From the NCBI GenBank assembly GCA_964410625.1, contig CAYPHY010000033.1:1-58447 (forward strand): DNA of 58,447 nt, read 5' to 3'. Within the stretch, counting starts at the first letter, position 1. Every line of letters begins with the position of its first letter. Positions 1-8,408 of this stretch are shown piece after piece. The notes beneath the pieces are model-generated. The model was not told the origin of the DNA, searched no databases, and was given only the letters and a program-made list of their open reading frames with translations. The DNA comes from CAYPHY01 sp964410625 (lineage in GTDB: Bacteria; Chloroflexota; Anaerolineae; Promineifilales; Promineifilaceae). Position numbers and translations under genes: made by a program.

Positions 1-192
1 AATGAACAATGAGACAATGAGACAATGAACAATGAGGCAATGAACAATGAACAATCTAAATATCCGCGTTATCTGCGTAGTATCTGCGTCATCCGCGTAA
101 CCATACAAGCAATGAGACAATGAATAATGAAGCAATGAACAATGAAAGAATCCGCGTTATCTGCGTAATATCTGCGTCATCCGCGTAACCAT
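1..192. repeat. AATGAACA-type repeats with a duplicated 42-bp unit
   Basis: The first 60 bases and about 110-148 are degenerate tandem copies of AATGAACA/AATGAGAC. Between and after them a 42-base unit rich in TCTGCGT and TCCGCGT occurs twice (63-104 and 151-192, 88 bases apart) with one mismatch. No gene starts before 203. The same AATGAACA repeat ends the window and lies at 49141-49160, so this is a dispersed family and a likely contig break point. Confidence 0.85.
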
Positions 193-202
193 TCTTACCC
201 CT

Positions 203-1045
203 ATGATCATCCGTACCGCTACCCCCACCGATGCGCCGGAACTGGCCCGGCTGAATACCGCCTTTAATGAGACGGATACCCCGGCCGAACTGATTGCCGC
301 CCGCCTGGCTGACCCGCATGGCGTCGAGACGGCCGTTGTCGTTGAGATAGACGGCCGACTGGTCGGCTTTGCCAGTCTGCGGATTGTGGCCTCTCCCTTC
401 TATCGCCAGCCTAACGCCGAGTTAACCGAACTCTATGTAGAGCCGGAATATCAACGGCGAGGTGTCGGCCGCGCTCTGGTGCTTTATGCTGAAGAAGTGG
501 CACGCAAGCGGGGCGTCGAAGAGATAATGGTCGTGACCGGTTTCGACAACGCTCCGGCTCTGGCCCTCTATCAAAGTTTGGGCTACCGTCTGGATGCTGA
601 TCCGGCGTTGTTGAAATCATTCGCTGATGTCGAAACGGCACTATCAGAGGGCGAGCATACACCGCCCTATCCAGCGGTCATTGCCGCCGCGCGAGCGATC
701 ATCGCCCAACGCCACAAGCCGGATGTCCATGAAGTAGGCGCGGCCGTGCTCACGCGGGGCGGCCGTCTCTTTTCCGCTGTCCACCTGGAAGCGTATGTCG
801 GGCGTATCGCCGTTTGTGCGGAAGCGATTGCGATTGGGATGGCGGCCGCGGCCGGGGATACGGACTTGCTGGCAGTTGTGGCGGTGAATCGGGACGGCCG
901 TATCGTCGCCCCCTGCGGCATGTGCCGCGAACTCATCTCCGACTATTCGCCGGAGTGCCAGGTCATTCTGGCGGAGGATAGGGTGGTCCCTGTGTTGGAG
1001 CTACTCCCTGATAAATACCGGAGAGAAGCAGAAACAAACACATAA
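203..1045 (+). CDS. GNAT acetyltransferase fused to a cytidine/blasticidin-S deaminase-like domain
   Basis: 280 residues with two enzymatic halves. Residues about 1-145 are a GNAT N-acetyltransferase: an N-terminal IIRTATPTDAPELARL segment and the acetyl-CoA loop RRGVGRAL, followed by NAPALALYQSLGY. Residues about 150-275 are a small cytidine-deaminase-fold domain with the zinc site split between CAEAIAIG (Cys ligand and catalytic Glu) and PCGMCRELI (two Cys ligands). The lone-domain deaminase family acts on free cytidine or on blasticidin-type nucleosides, and the GNAT half should acetylate an amine. A combined role in detoxifying a nucleoside or aminonucleoside is inference. The ATG at 203 has no clear ribosome-binding site and directly follows the repeat tract. 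There is no operon partner, since the next gene is on the other strand. Confidence 0.85.
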   Translation: MIIRTATPTDAPELARLNTAFNETDTPAELIAARLADPHGVETAVVVEIDGRLVGFASLRIVASPFYRQPNAELTELYVEPEYQRRGVGRALVLYAEEVARKRGVEEIMVVTGFDNAPALALYQSLGYRLDADPALLKSFADVETALSEGEHTPPYPAVIAAARAIIAQRHKPDVHEVGAAVLTRGGRLFSAVHLEAYVGRIAVCAEAIAIGMAAAAGDTDLLAVVAVNRDGRIVAPCGMCRELISDYSPECQVILAEDRVVPVLELLPDKYRREAETNT

Positions 1046-1078
1046 TTGTATTGTTTCCTGCCCTTACAAACTTTGGCT

Positions 1079-1738
1079 TTAACCCACTCCCAAAGAAGCA
1101 AGATAAATTTCATCACTCAATAAGATGTTTACCAACTCATCAAGGTGTTGTCTAATTGTTTCTGTCGCTACTGTCGCCGGTTCATCAAAGTAATAGAATT
1201 CTCTTGCCCAATAAATATCTGTGACAGGAAATGGCTCTCCATGTAAGAAAATATTCTGACCCACTTTTAAACGTCCTTCATGAAGTAAAGATTCTCCATG
1301 AGTCAAAAAGAAGGCAATTGCCAAATTTTTCTCTAATGAATTCAACCAGTTACTTTCTTTGGAGTGGTCTTCATGCAAACTTATTGCTTTTTGAATCGCA
1401 GCATAGCCAAAAATTATAATCGCCTCTAAATAAGCTTCGAAAGAATCTCGATCCGGTGCATTCAGTGGAATCGCTTTATCCAAGAAGAATTTTGCTCGTG
1501 ACAATGGATGGCGTTTTGGAAACACCCGCTTAGAGTCACTTTTTGGCTCTACTACTGTATCTTCAATAGTGCCTGTTGATTTAAAATTTTCACTATCTCT
1601 TTTATCATCTTGTGGGGCATCAAGGGTAGAGAAAAGTTGAGACGTGAAACCTAGTTCTTCACGAACTATGTGGTGTATCAGGTGTTCAAGATCAGTTGAA
1701 CTTATACGAAATTCCTCTTGGGTTGAATCGGTAGTCAT
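1079..1738 (-). CDS. Hypothetical protein, AT-richer than its neighbours
   Basis: 219 residues that I cannot assign to a family. The N-terminal 75 residues are acidic and polar, likely disordered. From about residue 78 the protein looks helical and folded (SRAKFFLDKAIPL, then AYLEAIIIFGYAAIQKA), ending in a conserved-looking segment TETIRQHLDELVNILLSD. There is no signal peptide or membrane helix. A GGAG ribosome-binding site lies six bases before the ATG, and TATAAT is found on the minus strand at 1759-1764. Codon use is visibly richer in A/T and poorer in the CGGCCG motif than surrounding genes, so recent acquisition is possible. The gene is transcribed alone, convergent with the upstream GNAT gene. 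Confidence 0.6.
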   Translation of the reverse strand: MTTDSTQEEFRISSTDLEHLIHHIVREELGFTSQLFSTLDAPQDDKRDSENFKSTGTIEDTVVEPKSDSKRVFPKRHPLSRAKFFLDKAIPLNAPDRDSFEAYLEAIIIFGYAAIQKAISLHEDHSKESNWLNSLEKNLAIAFFLTHGESLLHEGRLKVGQNIFLHGEPFPVTDIYWAREFYYFDEPATVATETIRQHLDELVNILLSDEIYLASLGVG

Positions 1739-1744
1739 AATTTA

Positions 1745-1764
1745 CTCCGTAAACTTTCATTATA
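1745..1764 (-). promoter_or_regulatory. Minus-strand -10 box and ribosome-binding site for the 1738 gene
   Basis: Read on the minus strand, TATAAT (1759-1764) is followed by GGAG (1745-1748) and the ATG at 1738. No good -35 hexamer is seen at the usual distance. Confidence 0.4.
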
Positions 1765-1828
1765 CATTGATGCAAAATGGAAGACACGGGCAATTGCCTA
1801 ACGGTTTGACGTAGATACAATAGCCCTT

Positions 1829-3517
1829 ATGACGGCCGCAAACAAACTCCTCGTCATCGGCATTGATGGCGCACCGTATGATTTAATCGCCCGATGGACA
1901 GATGAAGGACAACTGCCCCACCTCGCCCGCCTGATTGAGCGCGGGCAATTTGGGATTCTCAACTCCACCATCCCCGTCCACTCCCCCACCGCCTGGACAA
2001 CCTTCACCACCGGCCTCAACCCCGGCCAGCATGGCATCTTTGACTTTGTGCGTCGCGAACCGGGAAGCTATGAACTGCGCGTGGTGCGGGCTGACCAGAT
2101 TCCAGGCGCGTCTTTGTGGCGACTGCTCAGCGACAACGGCCGCCAGGTGGGCGTGATCAACGTCCCTATCACCTATCCGCCGGAGCCGGTGAACGGCTTT
2201 TTGATTAGCGGCCTGGGGACGCCAGACTTTGCCGACTATGCCTACCCCCCTTCGTTGAAGCAGGCGTTGGACGCACAAGGTTATCGCGTCAACAACAAGT
2301 TCTTCTTTGTCCCTGACCGCCAGGATGAGTGGCTGGCCGATGTGATGGCGATGACCGACATGAGCGGCCGTACCGCGCTGCAACTGATGGGCGAACGGCC
2401 GTGGGAGTTCTTCATGGTCGTCTTTCGCAATAGCGACGAAATTTGCCACTTCTTCTGGCACCATATGGATAAGAGCCATCCCAAGCACGACCCACAAGCC
2501 CCGGCCAGGTATCAAACCGCCATCCTCGACCTTTACCGGCGTGTGGATCATTGGGTGGGCGAGATGGTGGCGGCCGCTGGAGAGCAAACCAATGTCGTCG
2601 TCATGTCCGACCATGGCGCAGGGCCGCTGTATCGCGATGTATTCCTGAACGAATGGCTCTGGCAACAAGGGTGGCTGACGATGAAGGAGCAAGCGGCCGG
2701 GCGCAAACGCTGGATGACGATCACACGCAAGCTAGGCATCACCCGCGCCAACATCTCCGACGCGCTGACCCGCCTCAATCTCCACCGCCTGGAAGTGCTG
2801 ATCAAACGCGCTCTCGGCGACCGCATTCGCGTCTTGCCCCGCGATGAACGGTTGGAATTTCACGAAGCGATTGATTGGAGCCGCACCAAAGCGTATAGCT
2901 TTGGCTATTACGGTCAGATTTTCATCAACCTCAGAGGTCGGGAACCGCAAGGCATTGTTGAGCCGGGTGCAGAGTATGAAGCAGTACGCGAAGCGATTGC
3001 CCAGGCGATGCTGACGCTGGTGGACCCGGCCGACGGCCGCCCCGTTGTCGATCGCGTCTACACAAAAGAGGAGCTATATCACGGCGACTACCTCGATGAA
3101 GCCCCCGACCTGTTGGCAATCATGCGTGGCCTCTCCTATACGACGCGCAAGGGGTATGAATTTGCGGCAGAACGCGGCGTCATCTTCCGCGAACCGTACA
3201 CCGAAGAAACGGGCAGCCACCGCCTGGAAGGGATTTTGGCCGCTGCCGGGCCGGACATTGAACAAAGAGCGGAGCTACCGGCGCACGACATCCAAGATTT
3301 GACCCCTACCCTGCTGCATTTGCTCCACTGCCCCATCCCCACTTACATGGATGGGCGATTGATCAATGAATTGTTCGCACCCCGCTTCTTAGAACAACAC
3401 CCACCCCACTATGTAGAGTCCGACATTGCCAGTCGGGATGATGCACCGGCCGATTGGGATGCGACGGCCGAAGCGGAGATCACCGAACGGCTGAAAAAGC
3501 TCGGCTACCTCGGCTGA
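1829..3517 (+). CDS. Alkaline-phosphatase-superfamily phosphodiesterase/phosphohydrolase
   Basis: 562 residues, a cytoplasmic member of the type I phosphodiesterase/nucleotide pyrophosphatase branch of the alkaline phosphatase superfamily. Visible motifs are the first metal site LLVIGIDGAPYD (Asp13), the nucleophile region HSPTAWTTFTTGLNPGQHGI (about residues 51-70), the second metal site VVVMSDHGAGP (about 258-268), and the late DIQDLTPTLLHLL and MDGRLINELF motifs. It closes with LKKLGYLG, a common ending in this group. It should hydrolyse a phosphate mono- or diester with two metal ions; the substrate cannot be read from sequence. It precedes a PP2C phosphatase on the same strand by about 80 bases, so co-transcription is possible but unproven. 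Confidence 0.88.
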   Translation: MTAANKLLVIGIDGAPYDLIARWTDEGQLPHLARLIERGQFGILNSTIPVHSPTAWTTFTTGLNPGQHGIFDFVRREPGSYELRVVRADQIPGASLWRLLSDNGRQVGVINVPITYPPEPVNGFLISGLGTPDFADYAYPPSLKQALDAQGYRVNNKFFFVPDRQDEWLADVMAMTDMSGRTALQLMGERPWEFFMVVFRNSDEICHFFWHHMDKSHPKHDPQAPARYQTAILDLYRRVDHWVGEMVAAAGEQTNVVVMSDHGAGPLYRDVFLNEWLWQQGWLTMKEQAAGRKRWMTITRKLGITRANISDALTRLNLHRLEVLIKRALGDRIRVLPRDERLEFHEAIDWSRTKAYSFGYYGQIFINLRGREPQGIVEPGAEYEAVREAIAQAMLTLVDPADGRPVVDRVYTKEELYHGDYLDEAPDLLAIMRGLSYTTRKGYEFAAERGVIFREPYTEETGSHRLEGILAAAGPDIEQRAELPAHDIQDLTPTLLHLLHCPIPTYMDGRLINELFAPRFLEQHPPHYVESDIASRDDAPADWDATAEAEITERLKKLGYLG

Positions 3518-3596
3518 GCGGCCGGGTAACGAGCGTACTTTACTAAATGATGATCACTGCTTGCCCAGACCGACATTTCTGGCTATAGTCCCGAAC

Positions 3597-4574
3597 ATGA
3601 TGCAACCTGCGTTTATTCGAGCGGCCATGGAGACCGATCCCGGATTACTCCGCGATCATAATGAGGATTTTATCATGCGCCGCGAGCCGCAAGACGCGGC
3701 CGATGAGGAACGTCACGGTTGGCTCTACATTGTCGCCGATGGCGTGGGCGGAGCCGACGCGGGCGAGGTGGCGAGCCAATACGCCAGCGAACAGACGGTC
3801 CGCCACTATTTAGAGAGTTCTCAATCCGATTGGGGACAGCGGCTGCTGGAGGCGATGCAGGGGGCCAACACCGATTTACGCCAGTTTATCGCCGAGCGCA
3901 ACGACAACCGGCGGATGGCAACCACAATGGTTGCCGCCGTCATTCACGCCAACCAGCTTTATCTGGCCAATGTTGGTGACAGCCGGGGCTATCTTTGGCG
4001 CAATGCAACCCTACAACAGTTGACCAAAGACCAAAGCCTCGTCGCCCGTCTGGTTGAGGAGGGGGCGATCACCGCTGAAGAGGCCGCCCATCACCCACAT
4101 AAAAATGTCATCCTATACAGTATTGGCTCCGAAAAACGGCCGCCTATTGACCTGTTTGAGCATGAGCTGAAGCCGGGAGACAAACTAATCCTCTGCTCCG
4201 ATGGTCTGACCCGTCATGTGGATGATGATGAGATTGGCCCAATTATCGAGCAAAACACGCTCAATTCGGCGGCCAAAGGCCTGGTTAATCTCGCTCGTGA
4301 GCGTGGCGGTGAGGACAACATCTCAGTTGCCATTATCCATTATGGTGCCGAATCTGATGGTACGGCCGCCGTTGAGCAGGAGCGGCCGACGGTTTCCTCC
4401 CCTCCGCTCTATACAACCGTTCAGGGGCAACCACGACCGGCCCAACGAACGGGCGCAACAACCAGGGCACAAGCGCAGCCCAACATGTTGCCATTCACCC
4501 TGTTCCTTGCCTTAGTGATGATCGTGCTGATTTATCTCGTTTGGATGGGAATACAAACGCTCCTTGCTCTCTAA
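3597..4574 (+). CDS. PP2C-type Ser/Thr protein phosphatase with C-terminal membrane anchor
   Basis: About 325 residues. PPM/PP2C motifs in order: TDPGLLRDHNEDF, VADGVGGADAGEVAS (metal-binding Asp and Gly), NVGDSRGYLW, CSDGLTRHVDDDEI and GGEDNISVAII, that is, a complete metal-dependent phosphatase domain over about 245 residues. A Pro/Thr/Gln-rich linker leads to one membrane helix at the C-terminus (LPFTLFLALVMIVLIYLVW), so the catalytic domain is tethered to the inner face of the membrane. The family usually opposes Hanks-type kinases; none is in the window. The frame stays open upstream to a TTG at 3561, but the domain only needs the ATG at 3597 or 3600. No clear ribosome-binding site separates these. 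Confidence 0.9.
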   Translation: MMQPAFIRAAMETDPGLLRDHNEDFIMRREPQDAADEERHGWLYIVADGVGGADAGEVASQYASEQTVRHYLESSQSDWGQRLLEAMQGANTDLRQFIAERNDNRRMATTMVAAVIHANQLYLANVGDSRGYLWRNATLQQLTKDQSLVARLVEEGAITAEEAAHHPHKNVILYSIGSEKRPPIDLFEHELKPGDKLILCSDGLTRHVDDDEIGPIIEQNTLNSAAKGLVNLARERGGEDNISVAIIHYGAESDGTAAVEQERPTVSSPPLYTTVQGQPRPAQRTGATTRAQAQPNMLPFTLFLALVMIVLIYLVWMGIQTLLAL

Positions 4575-4678
4575 ATTGCTGGTCGTTACTTAGTTGCTAA
4601 TCGTTGCTTAAGCGATTGGTGAAAATCTTTATAAAGCGGGATGCTAAATCAGCACGTTGTTTCCTCTGGTAGGGCCAG

Positions 4679-4690
4679 GAAACCCGGTTT
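4679..4690. repeat. Solo GAAACCCGGTTT half-element
   Basis: A lone copy of the GAAACCCGGTTT palindrome core in the 152-base gap upstream of rnj. Three full two-arm elements of the same family lie at 7278, 28664 and 46702. Confidence 0.6.
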
Positions 4691-4726
4691 AAACGTTACG
4701 ATTACTTAACATAATAAAGAGGTATT

Positions 4727-6367
4727 ATGAGTTCGAAGCTACGAATTCTCCCCCTGGGGGGGTTAGGGGAGATCGGCAAAAATATGACGGTTATTGAATA
4801 TGAAGATGAAATCATTGTCATTGATGCCGGCGTCATGTTCCCCGAAAACGACATGCTCGGGGTCGATCTGATCATCCCCGATTACAAGTACCTATTAGAT
4901 AAAGTTGACCGAATCCGCGCGGTACTTGTCACCCATGGACACGAAGACCATATCGGTGCACTGCCACACTTTATGGCCGCGATCAACGCGCCGATCTATG
5001 CTACGCCACTTACGCTAGGGCTAATTGAAAATAAACTACGCGAAGCTCGTATATTGAACGAGACCGAGTTGGTCACCATTCGTGCCGGAGAGACATTGGA
5101 AATCGGCTCGTTTACCATTGAGCCGTTCCATGTCGCCCATAGCATCCCCGACTGTGTTGGCTTTGGTATCCAAACACCGGTGGGGCTGATCGTCCATACC
5201 GGCGATTATAAATTTGATCACACGCCTGTGGATGGTTGGCCGCCTGACTTTGCCCGACTGGCCGCTTTTTCCCAGCGTGGTGTTCTCTGTCTGCTGGCCG
5301 ACAGCACCAACGCCGACCGGCCGGGCTGGACGCCATCGGAGATGGTGCTGGTCGAAGGCTTTGAAGATGTCTTTCGCCAGGCGCCGGGACGCATCATTGT
5401 CGCTACCTTTGCCTCGTTGACCTCGCGCATCCAATTGGTGGCCAATGCCTGTCTGAAGTTCGGCCGCAAACTGGCGATCACCGGCCGTTCGATGCGCGAA
5501 AACGCGAAGATTGCCCGCAAGCTGGGCTATCTCGACATTCCCGATGATTTACTAGTAGACATCAGTCAGGCAGTGAAAATGCCGCCTAGCCACGTCACGA
5601 TTTTGGCAACTGGGGCGCAGGGGGAACCTTCGGCCGTTCTCGGCCGGTTGGCACGCGGGCGACATCGCCAATTCAGCATTCAGGAGGGCGACACCGTTGT
5701 CTTTTCCGCCCACGCCATCCCTGGCAATGAAGAGCTAATTTACCGCACAATCAACCAGCTTCACCGGCGCGGGGCCAATGTCCTCTATGATCGTATCGCC
5801 AATGTCCACGTTTCCGGCCACGCCAGCCGCGAGGAGATGAAGTTGCTGATCAATCTGGTCAAGCCGCGCTTTTTGCTGCCGGTCCATGGCGAACTGCGCC
5901 ATTTGAAGCTCCATGCTGAAATGGCCCACGAGCTAGGGATGGACAAGGAGTGTGTCGCCGTTGTCGAAAACGGCACACCGGTCGAACTGACCCCTTATAG
6001 TATGACGGTTCTCGACCGGCTGCCGGGGGGCTACATCTTCGTGGATGGTTCGAATGTAGGCGATATCGGATGGACGGAAGTGCGCGACCGCGACCGGCTG
6101 GCACAAGCGGGCTTCTTCTTTGCCGTGGTTACGGTGAATCGTGATGGGGCGATGGTCGGTCTTCCCGAATTGCGTACACGCGGCTTTGTGAATGAGAAAG
6201 AGGCCGAAGAGCTGCTGACCGGAGCCGAAGATCTGATCGCCCGTATCCTCTCCGAGAATGGGGAACTCGGCCGCGACGCCATCAAAAGCCGTCTCGAACA
6301 GGCACTTAATCGTTATCTATATGATGAAACGCGGAAACGGCCAGTTATTGAGGTAGTTGTAAAGTAA
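4727..6367 (+). CDS. rnj: Ribonuclease J
   Basis: 546 residues, the normal length for RNase J, a zinc-dependent 5'-to-3' exonuclease and endonuclease of mRNA and rRNA precursors. The metallo-beta-lactamase/beta-CASP core is intact: VTHGHEDHIGALPH zinc motif (about residues 70-83), HTGDYKFDHTPVDG, ADSTNADRPGWTPSE, the beta-CASP segment VSGHASREEMK and the PRFLLPVHGE motif, followed by the C-terminal dimerisation domain. An AAAGAGG ribosome-binding site lies four bases before the ATG. Its stop codon directly abuts the stop codon of the convergent nitroreductase gene with no intervening base, leaving no room for a classical terminator between them. Confidence 0.95.
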   Translation: MSSKLRILPLGGLGEIGKNMTVIEYEDEIIVIDAGVMFPENDMLGVDLIIPDYKYLLDKVDRIRAVLVTHGHEDHIGALPHFMAAINAPIYATPLTLGLIENKLREARILNETELVTIRAGETLEIGSFTIEPFHVAHSIPDCVGFGIQTPVGLIVHTGDYKFDHTPVDGWPPDFARLAAFSQRGVLCLLADSTNADRPGWTPSEMVLVEGFEDVFRQAPGRIIVATFASLTSRIQLVANACLKFGRKLAITGRSMRENAKIARKLGYLDIPDDLLVDISQAVKMPPSHVTILATGAQGEPSAVLGRLARGRHRQFSIQEGDTVVFSAHAIPGNEELIYRTINQLHRRGANVLYDRIANVHVSGHASREEMKLLINLVKPRFLLPVHGELRHLKLHAEMAHELGMDKECVAVVENGTPVELTPYSMTVLDRLPGGYIFVDGSNVGDIGWTEVRDRDRLAQAGFFFAVVTVNRDGAMVGLPELRTRGFVNEKEAEELLTGAEDLIARILSENGELGRDAIKSRLEQALNRYLYDETRKRPVIEVVVK

Positions 6368-6967
6368 TCAGCGGTAGAGAACCTTTGTAGTTAGCGGATG
6401 TCTGGTTTTTTGCCGTTCTTCGGCCGCATATCCCACCGCAATCAACGCCTGCGGTTGCCAATCCTCCGGCAACTCCAATACCGCTTGCACCACATCAGGA
6501 CAAAAGAGGGGGGCGCACATCCAGCAGGAGGCCAGCCCTAACGCATGAGCGGCCAACAGCAAGTTCTGCCCGGCCATCGCCGTGCTTTGCGCTGCCATCA
6601 GCCACTCGTGATGCTGCCGTATCTCGTCAGGATAGCTATCCATATCGGCCATCGTCAGGCAAAGCACAATCAGCAGGGGCGCGCCGGTCATACGCCGGTA
6701 GGAGCGTCCAGCGTCTTTCTCGATTGCCTCAGGTGGCACGCCATCGGCCGCCAGATCAGCACGCAGCCGTGCATTCATCGCCGCCGCTAATCGCTGCCTG
6801 TTCGCTGCATCAGCCACAACCACAAACCGCCAGGGTTGGCGATTGTGGGCGGAGGGCGCCCAGGTGGCGGCCGTCAATAGCTGCTCGATCACTTGCTCAG
6901 GGACAGGGTCAGGAAGGTAACGACGGATCGAGCGTCGAGTTTGGATCAGGTCGAGGAAGGGATTCAT
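6368..6967 (-). CDS. Nitroreductase-family FMN oxidoreductase
   Basis: About 199 residues. N-terminal TRRSIRRYLPDPVP gives the FMN phosphate-binding arginines, and TAATWAPSAHNRQPWRFVVV is the family signature. The C-terminal half has the GQNLLLAAHALGLASCWM helix and the final ALIAVGYAAEE strand. The fold is an FMN-dependent NAD(P)H oxidoreductase; the natural substrate (nitro compound, quinone or a cofactor biosynthesis step) is not determinable. The ATG at 6967 is chosen: an earlier in-frame ATG at 7018 would add 17 residues encoded by the neighbouring palindromic repeat rather than by a conserved domain. It is convergent with rnj with abutting stops. Confidence 0.85.
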   Translation of the reverse strand: MNPFLDLIQTRRSIRRYLPDPVPEQVIEQLLTAATWAPSAHNRQPWRFVVVADAANRQRLAAAMNARLRADLAADGVPPEAIEKDAGRSYRRMTGAPLLIVLCLTMADMDSYPDEIRQHHEWLMAAQSTAMAGQNLLLAAHALGLASCWMCAPLFCPDVVQAVLELPEDWQPQALIAVGYAAEERQKTRHPLTTKVLYR

Positions 6968-7081
6968 AGTGTATTGGTGTAATGGTACATTAGTATAGTC
7001 TGATTGGTCTACTGTCATTCATCTATCACTACGATGACCAATACACCAATATACGAACATACCGATAAACCAACAAACCAT
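6968..7081. repeat. Two-armed ACCAATACACC-type intergenic element
   Basis: The left arm is made of TATTGGTGTAATGG-like words and the right arm of their complements (ACCAATACACCAATATAC), giving a long imperfect hairpin upstream of the nitroreductase gene. A related element lies at 8868-8962. The gene-free stretch 6968-7353 (386 bases) holds this element, a strong hairpin at 7088-7125 and the GAAACCCGG element at 7278-7339. Confidence 0.7.
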
Positions 7082-7087
7082 TAGACC

Positions 7088-7125
7088 CCAAAAAGCAAAA
7101 AAGCCTTGCGGGGGGGTGCAAGGCT
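7088..7125 (-). terminator. Hairpin with T-tract on the minus strand
   Basis: A perfect eight-base-pair stem AGCCTTGC/GCAAGGCT (7102-7109 with 7118-7125) is flanked at 7088-7101 by an A-rich run, which reads as a T-rich tail on the minus strand. This looks like an intrinsic terminator for leftward transcription, although no minus-strand gene is seen immediately upstream of it. Confidence 0.5.
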
Positions 7126-7277
7126 CTTTGCGGGAAGAGGAGAAAAAGGAGGACTTGGGTTTTGATACTGCTTGTCGCCTGAATATGCTATTATCATAGA
7201 GGATGAGCTTAGTTTTGTCGTGTAAACTTCTTACAAACTAGGTGTAAAATAGTTTACACTTAAGCGAAGTTGGAAAC

Positions 7278-7339
7278 AGAAACCGGGTTTCTTAGCTTCT
7301 AGCAGACAGAACCAATTGCTCAATAGAAACCCGGTTTCT
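7278..7339. repeat. GAAACCCGGTTTC two-arm palindromic element, copy 1
   Basis: AGAAACCGGGTTTCT (7278-7292) is followed by TTAGCTTCTA and, 32 bases later, by AGAAACCCGGTTTCT (7325-7339). Copies 2 (28664-28725) and 3 (46702-46763) share both arms and the TTAGCTT spacer start. Confidence 0.9.
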
Positions 7340-7353
7340 AAATTGATCGAACG

Positions 7354-8190
7354 ATGTCTGAACGCTGTGAAAATTGTGGCAACCCGGTGCTGGCAACGGA
7401 TACGGTCTGTTGGCATTGCGGCCGACAGTTGCCCCAAAAACCACAACCGAAACCCTCACCTGCCAAACGGCTGCGCCGTTTTAACCCCCCGTCTACCCGC
7501 CTCGCCGACACAGAAGCGGCCATTACTCAGCCCTATGATCTTCGCGCCATTGCCATTTACGGCTTGCTAACACTGGTGATTTTACTGCTGTTGTTGCTAA
7601 CCATGCAGTCGCTCAGCCGTCGTCCGTTGCTCGTTGCCGGCGCAGACCTTCGATTGGGGGCGGATTGGACGGCCGTTACCGACAACGACCTAAACTACAC
7701 CCTCAGTCTCCCTCCCGGCTGGCAATGGCTGGATAGTAAGTTCCGCCAACAACAAGCACTGTTGGACGAGACGGCCGCGGCCGAGCCGAACATCGCCTGG
7801 TCGTTGTCCCCGCTGGGAGCGAGCGTAAACGATCTAGAATTGTTGGCTATAGGCTTTCTCCCCCAGCCACCCGATGATCGCCAGCCGATGACTTTTGTCG
7901 CCATCGGCCGCAGCCAACAACTGGCTACCCTGACGCCACAGCAAGCCCTGGCCTTAATAGCCGACCAACCGCTTGTCACCGCCAGCGCAACCGCCGAACC
8001 CTTCGCTGGCCAGGCTCAGGCCCGCTTCGGTTTGCTCAGTAGTAATCAGCAGATGCAGTGCCGCAGCTTATACACGGCCGCGGCCGAAGCCGCTTATCTG
8101 GTTGCCACCTGTGCTCCGCAAAGCAGTTTCGCCCGTTTCCAACGCGACCTGGACAACATCCTCAACAGCTTCCAACTGCTTCAACATTAA
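7354..8190 (+). CDS. Zinc-ribbon membrane protein with extracytoplasmic domain
   Basis: 278 residues. The N-terminus is a double-CxxC zinc ribbon (CENCGNPVLATDTVCWHCG, residues 5-23), followed by a Pro/Lys-rich linker, one membrane helix at about residues 70-88 (IAIYGLLTLVILLLLLLTM), and a 185-residue outer domain with the NYTLSLPPGWQWLDS motif seen in many lipoprotein-like domains. Two late cysteines (MQCRSLY and ATCAPQ) may form a disulfide outside. The topology (cytoplasmic zinc ribbon, single helix, external sensor-like domain) is visible; the function is unknown. The gene stands alone downstream of the palindromic element. Confidence 0.75.
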   Translation: MSERCENCGNPVLATDTVCWHCGRQLPQKPQPKPSPAKRLRRFNPPSTRLADTEAAITQPYDLRAIAIYGLLTLVILLLLLLTMQSLSRRPLLVAGADLRLGADWTAVTDNDLNYTLSLPPGWQWLDSKFRQQQALLDETAAAEPNIAWSLSPLGASVNDLELLAIGFLPQPPDDRQPMTFVAIGRSQQLATLTPQQALALIADQPLVTASATAEPFAGQAQARFGLLSSNQQMQCRSLYTAAAEAAYLVATCAPQSSFARFQRDLDNILNSFQLLQH

Positions 8191-8378
8191 CGTAATTTAC
8201 AAAAGAATCGCGTAACAAAACACCGATTGAAATCGGCGTCTGATATAGGAAACTCGTTGAAACGGGTAATTTGCCGATTACGCAATTATTCTCTCTCCAA
8301 TCACTATCCCCTATGAGGCCCACCATAGGGTATAAATAAAATATCCTAATAGCCAGGATACACTGTAGTTTCCTGTGC

Positions 8379-8384
8379 TATAAT
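8379..8384 (+). promoter_or_regulatory. Putative -10 box before archease/rtcB
   Basis: TATAAT 25 bases upstream of the archease ATG, with GAGGTG (8391-8396) as ribosome-binding site between them. No matching -35 box is clear. The preceding gap (8191-8378) contains small palindromes such as ACCGATTGAAATCGG. Confidence 0.4.
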
Positions 8385-8408
8385 CGGTCGTGAGGTGAAC
8401 GGCCGATT

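Noticed and set aside
1..192. CRISPR array
   Set aside because: The 42-base unit occurs only twice and is separated by repeat, not by unique spacers; no cas genes are present.
6968..7018. 17-residue N-terminal extension of the nitroreductase
   Set aside because: These codons are the translated ACCAATACACC-type repeat; the family domain begins at the ATG at 6967.
7231..7446. Minus-strand gene feeding the terminator at 7088-7125
   Set aside because: The frame overlaps the zinc-ribbon gene and the GAAACCCGG element and has no protein-like features.
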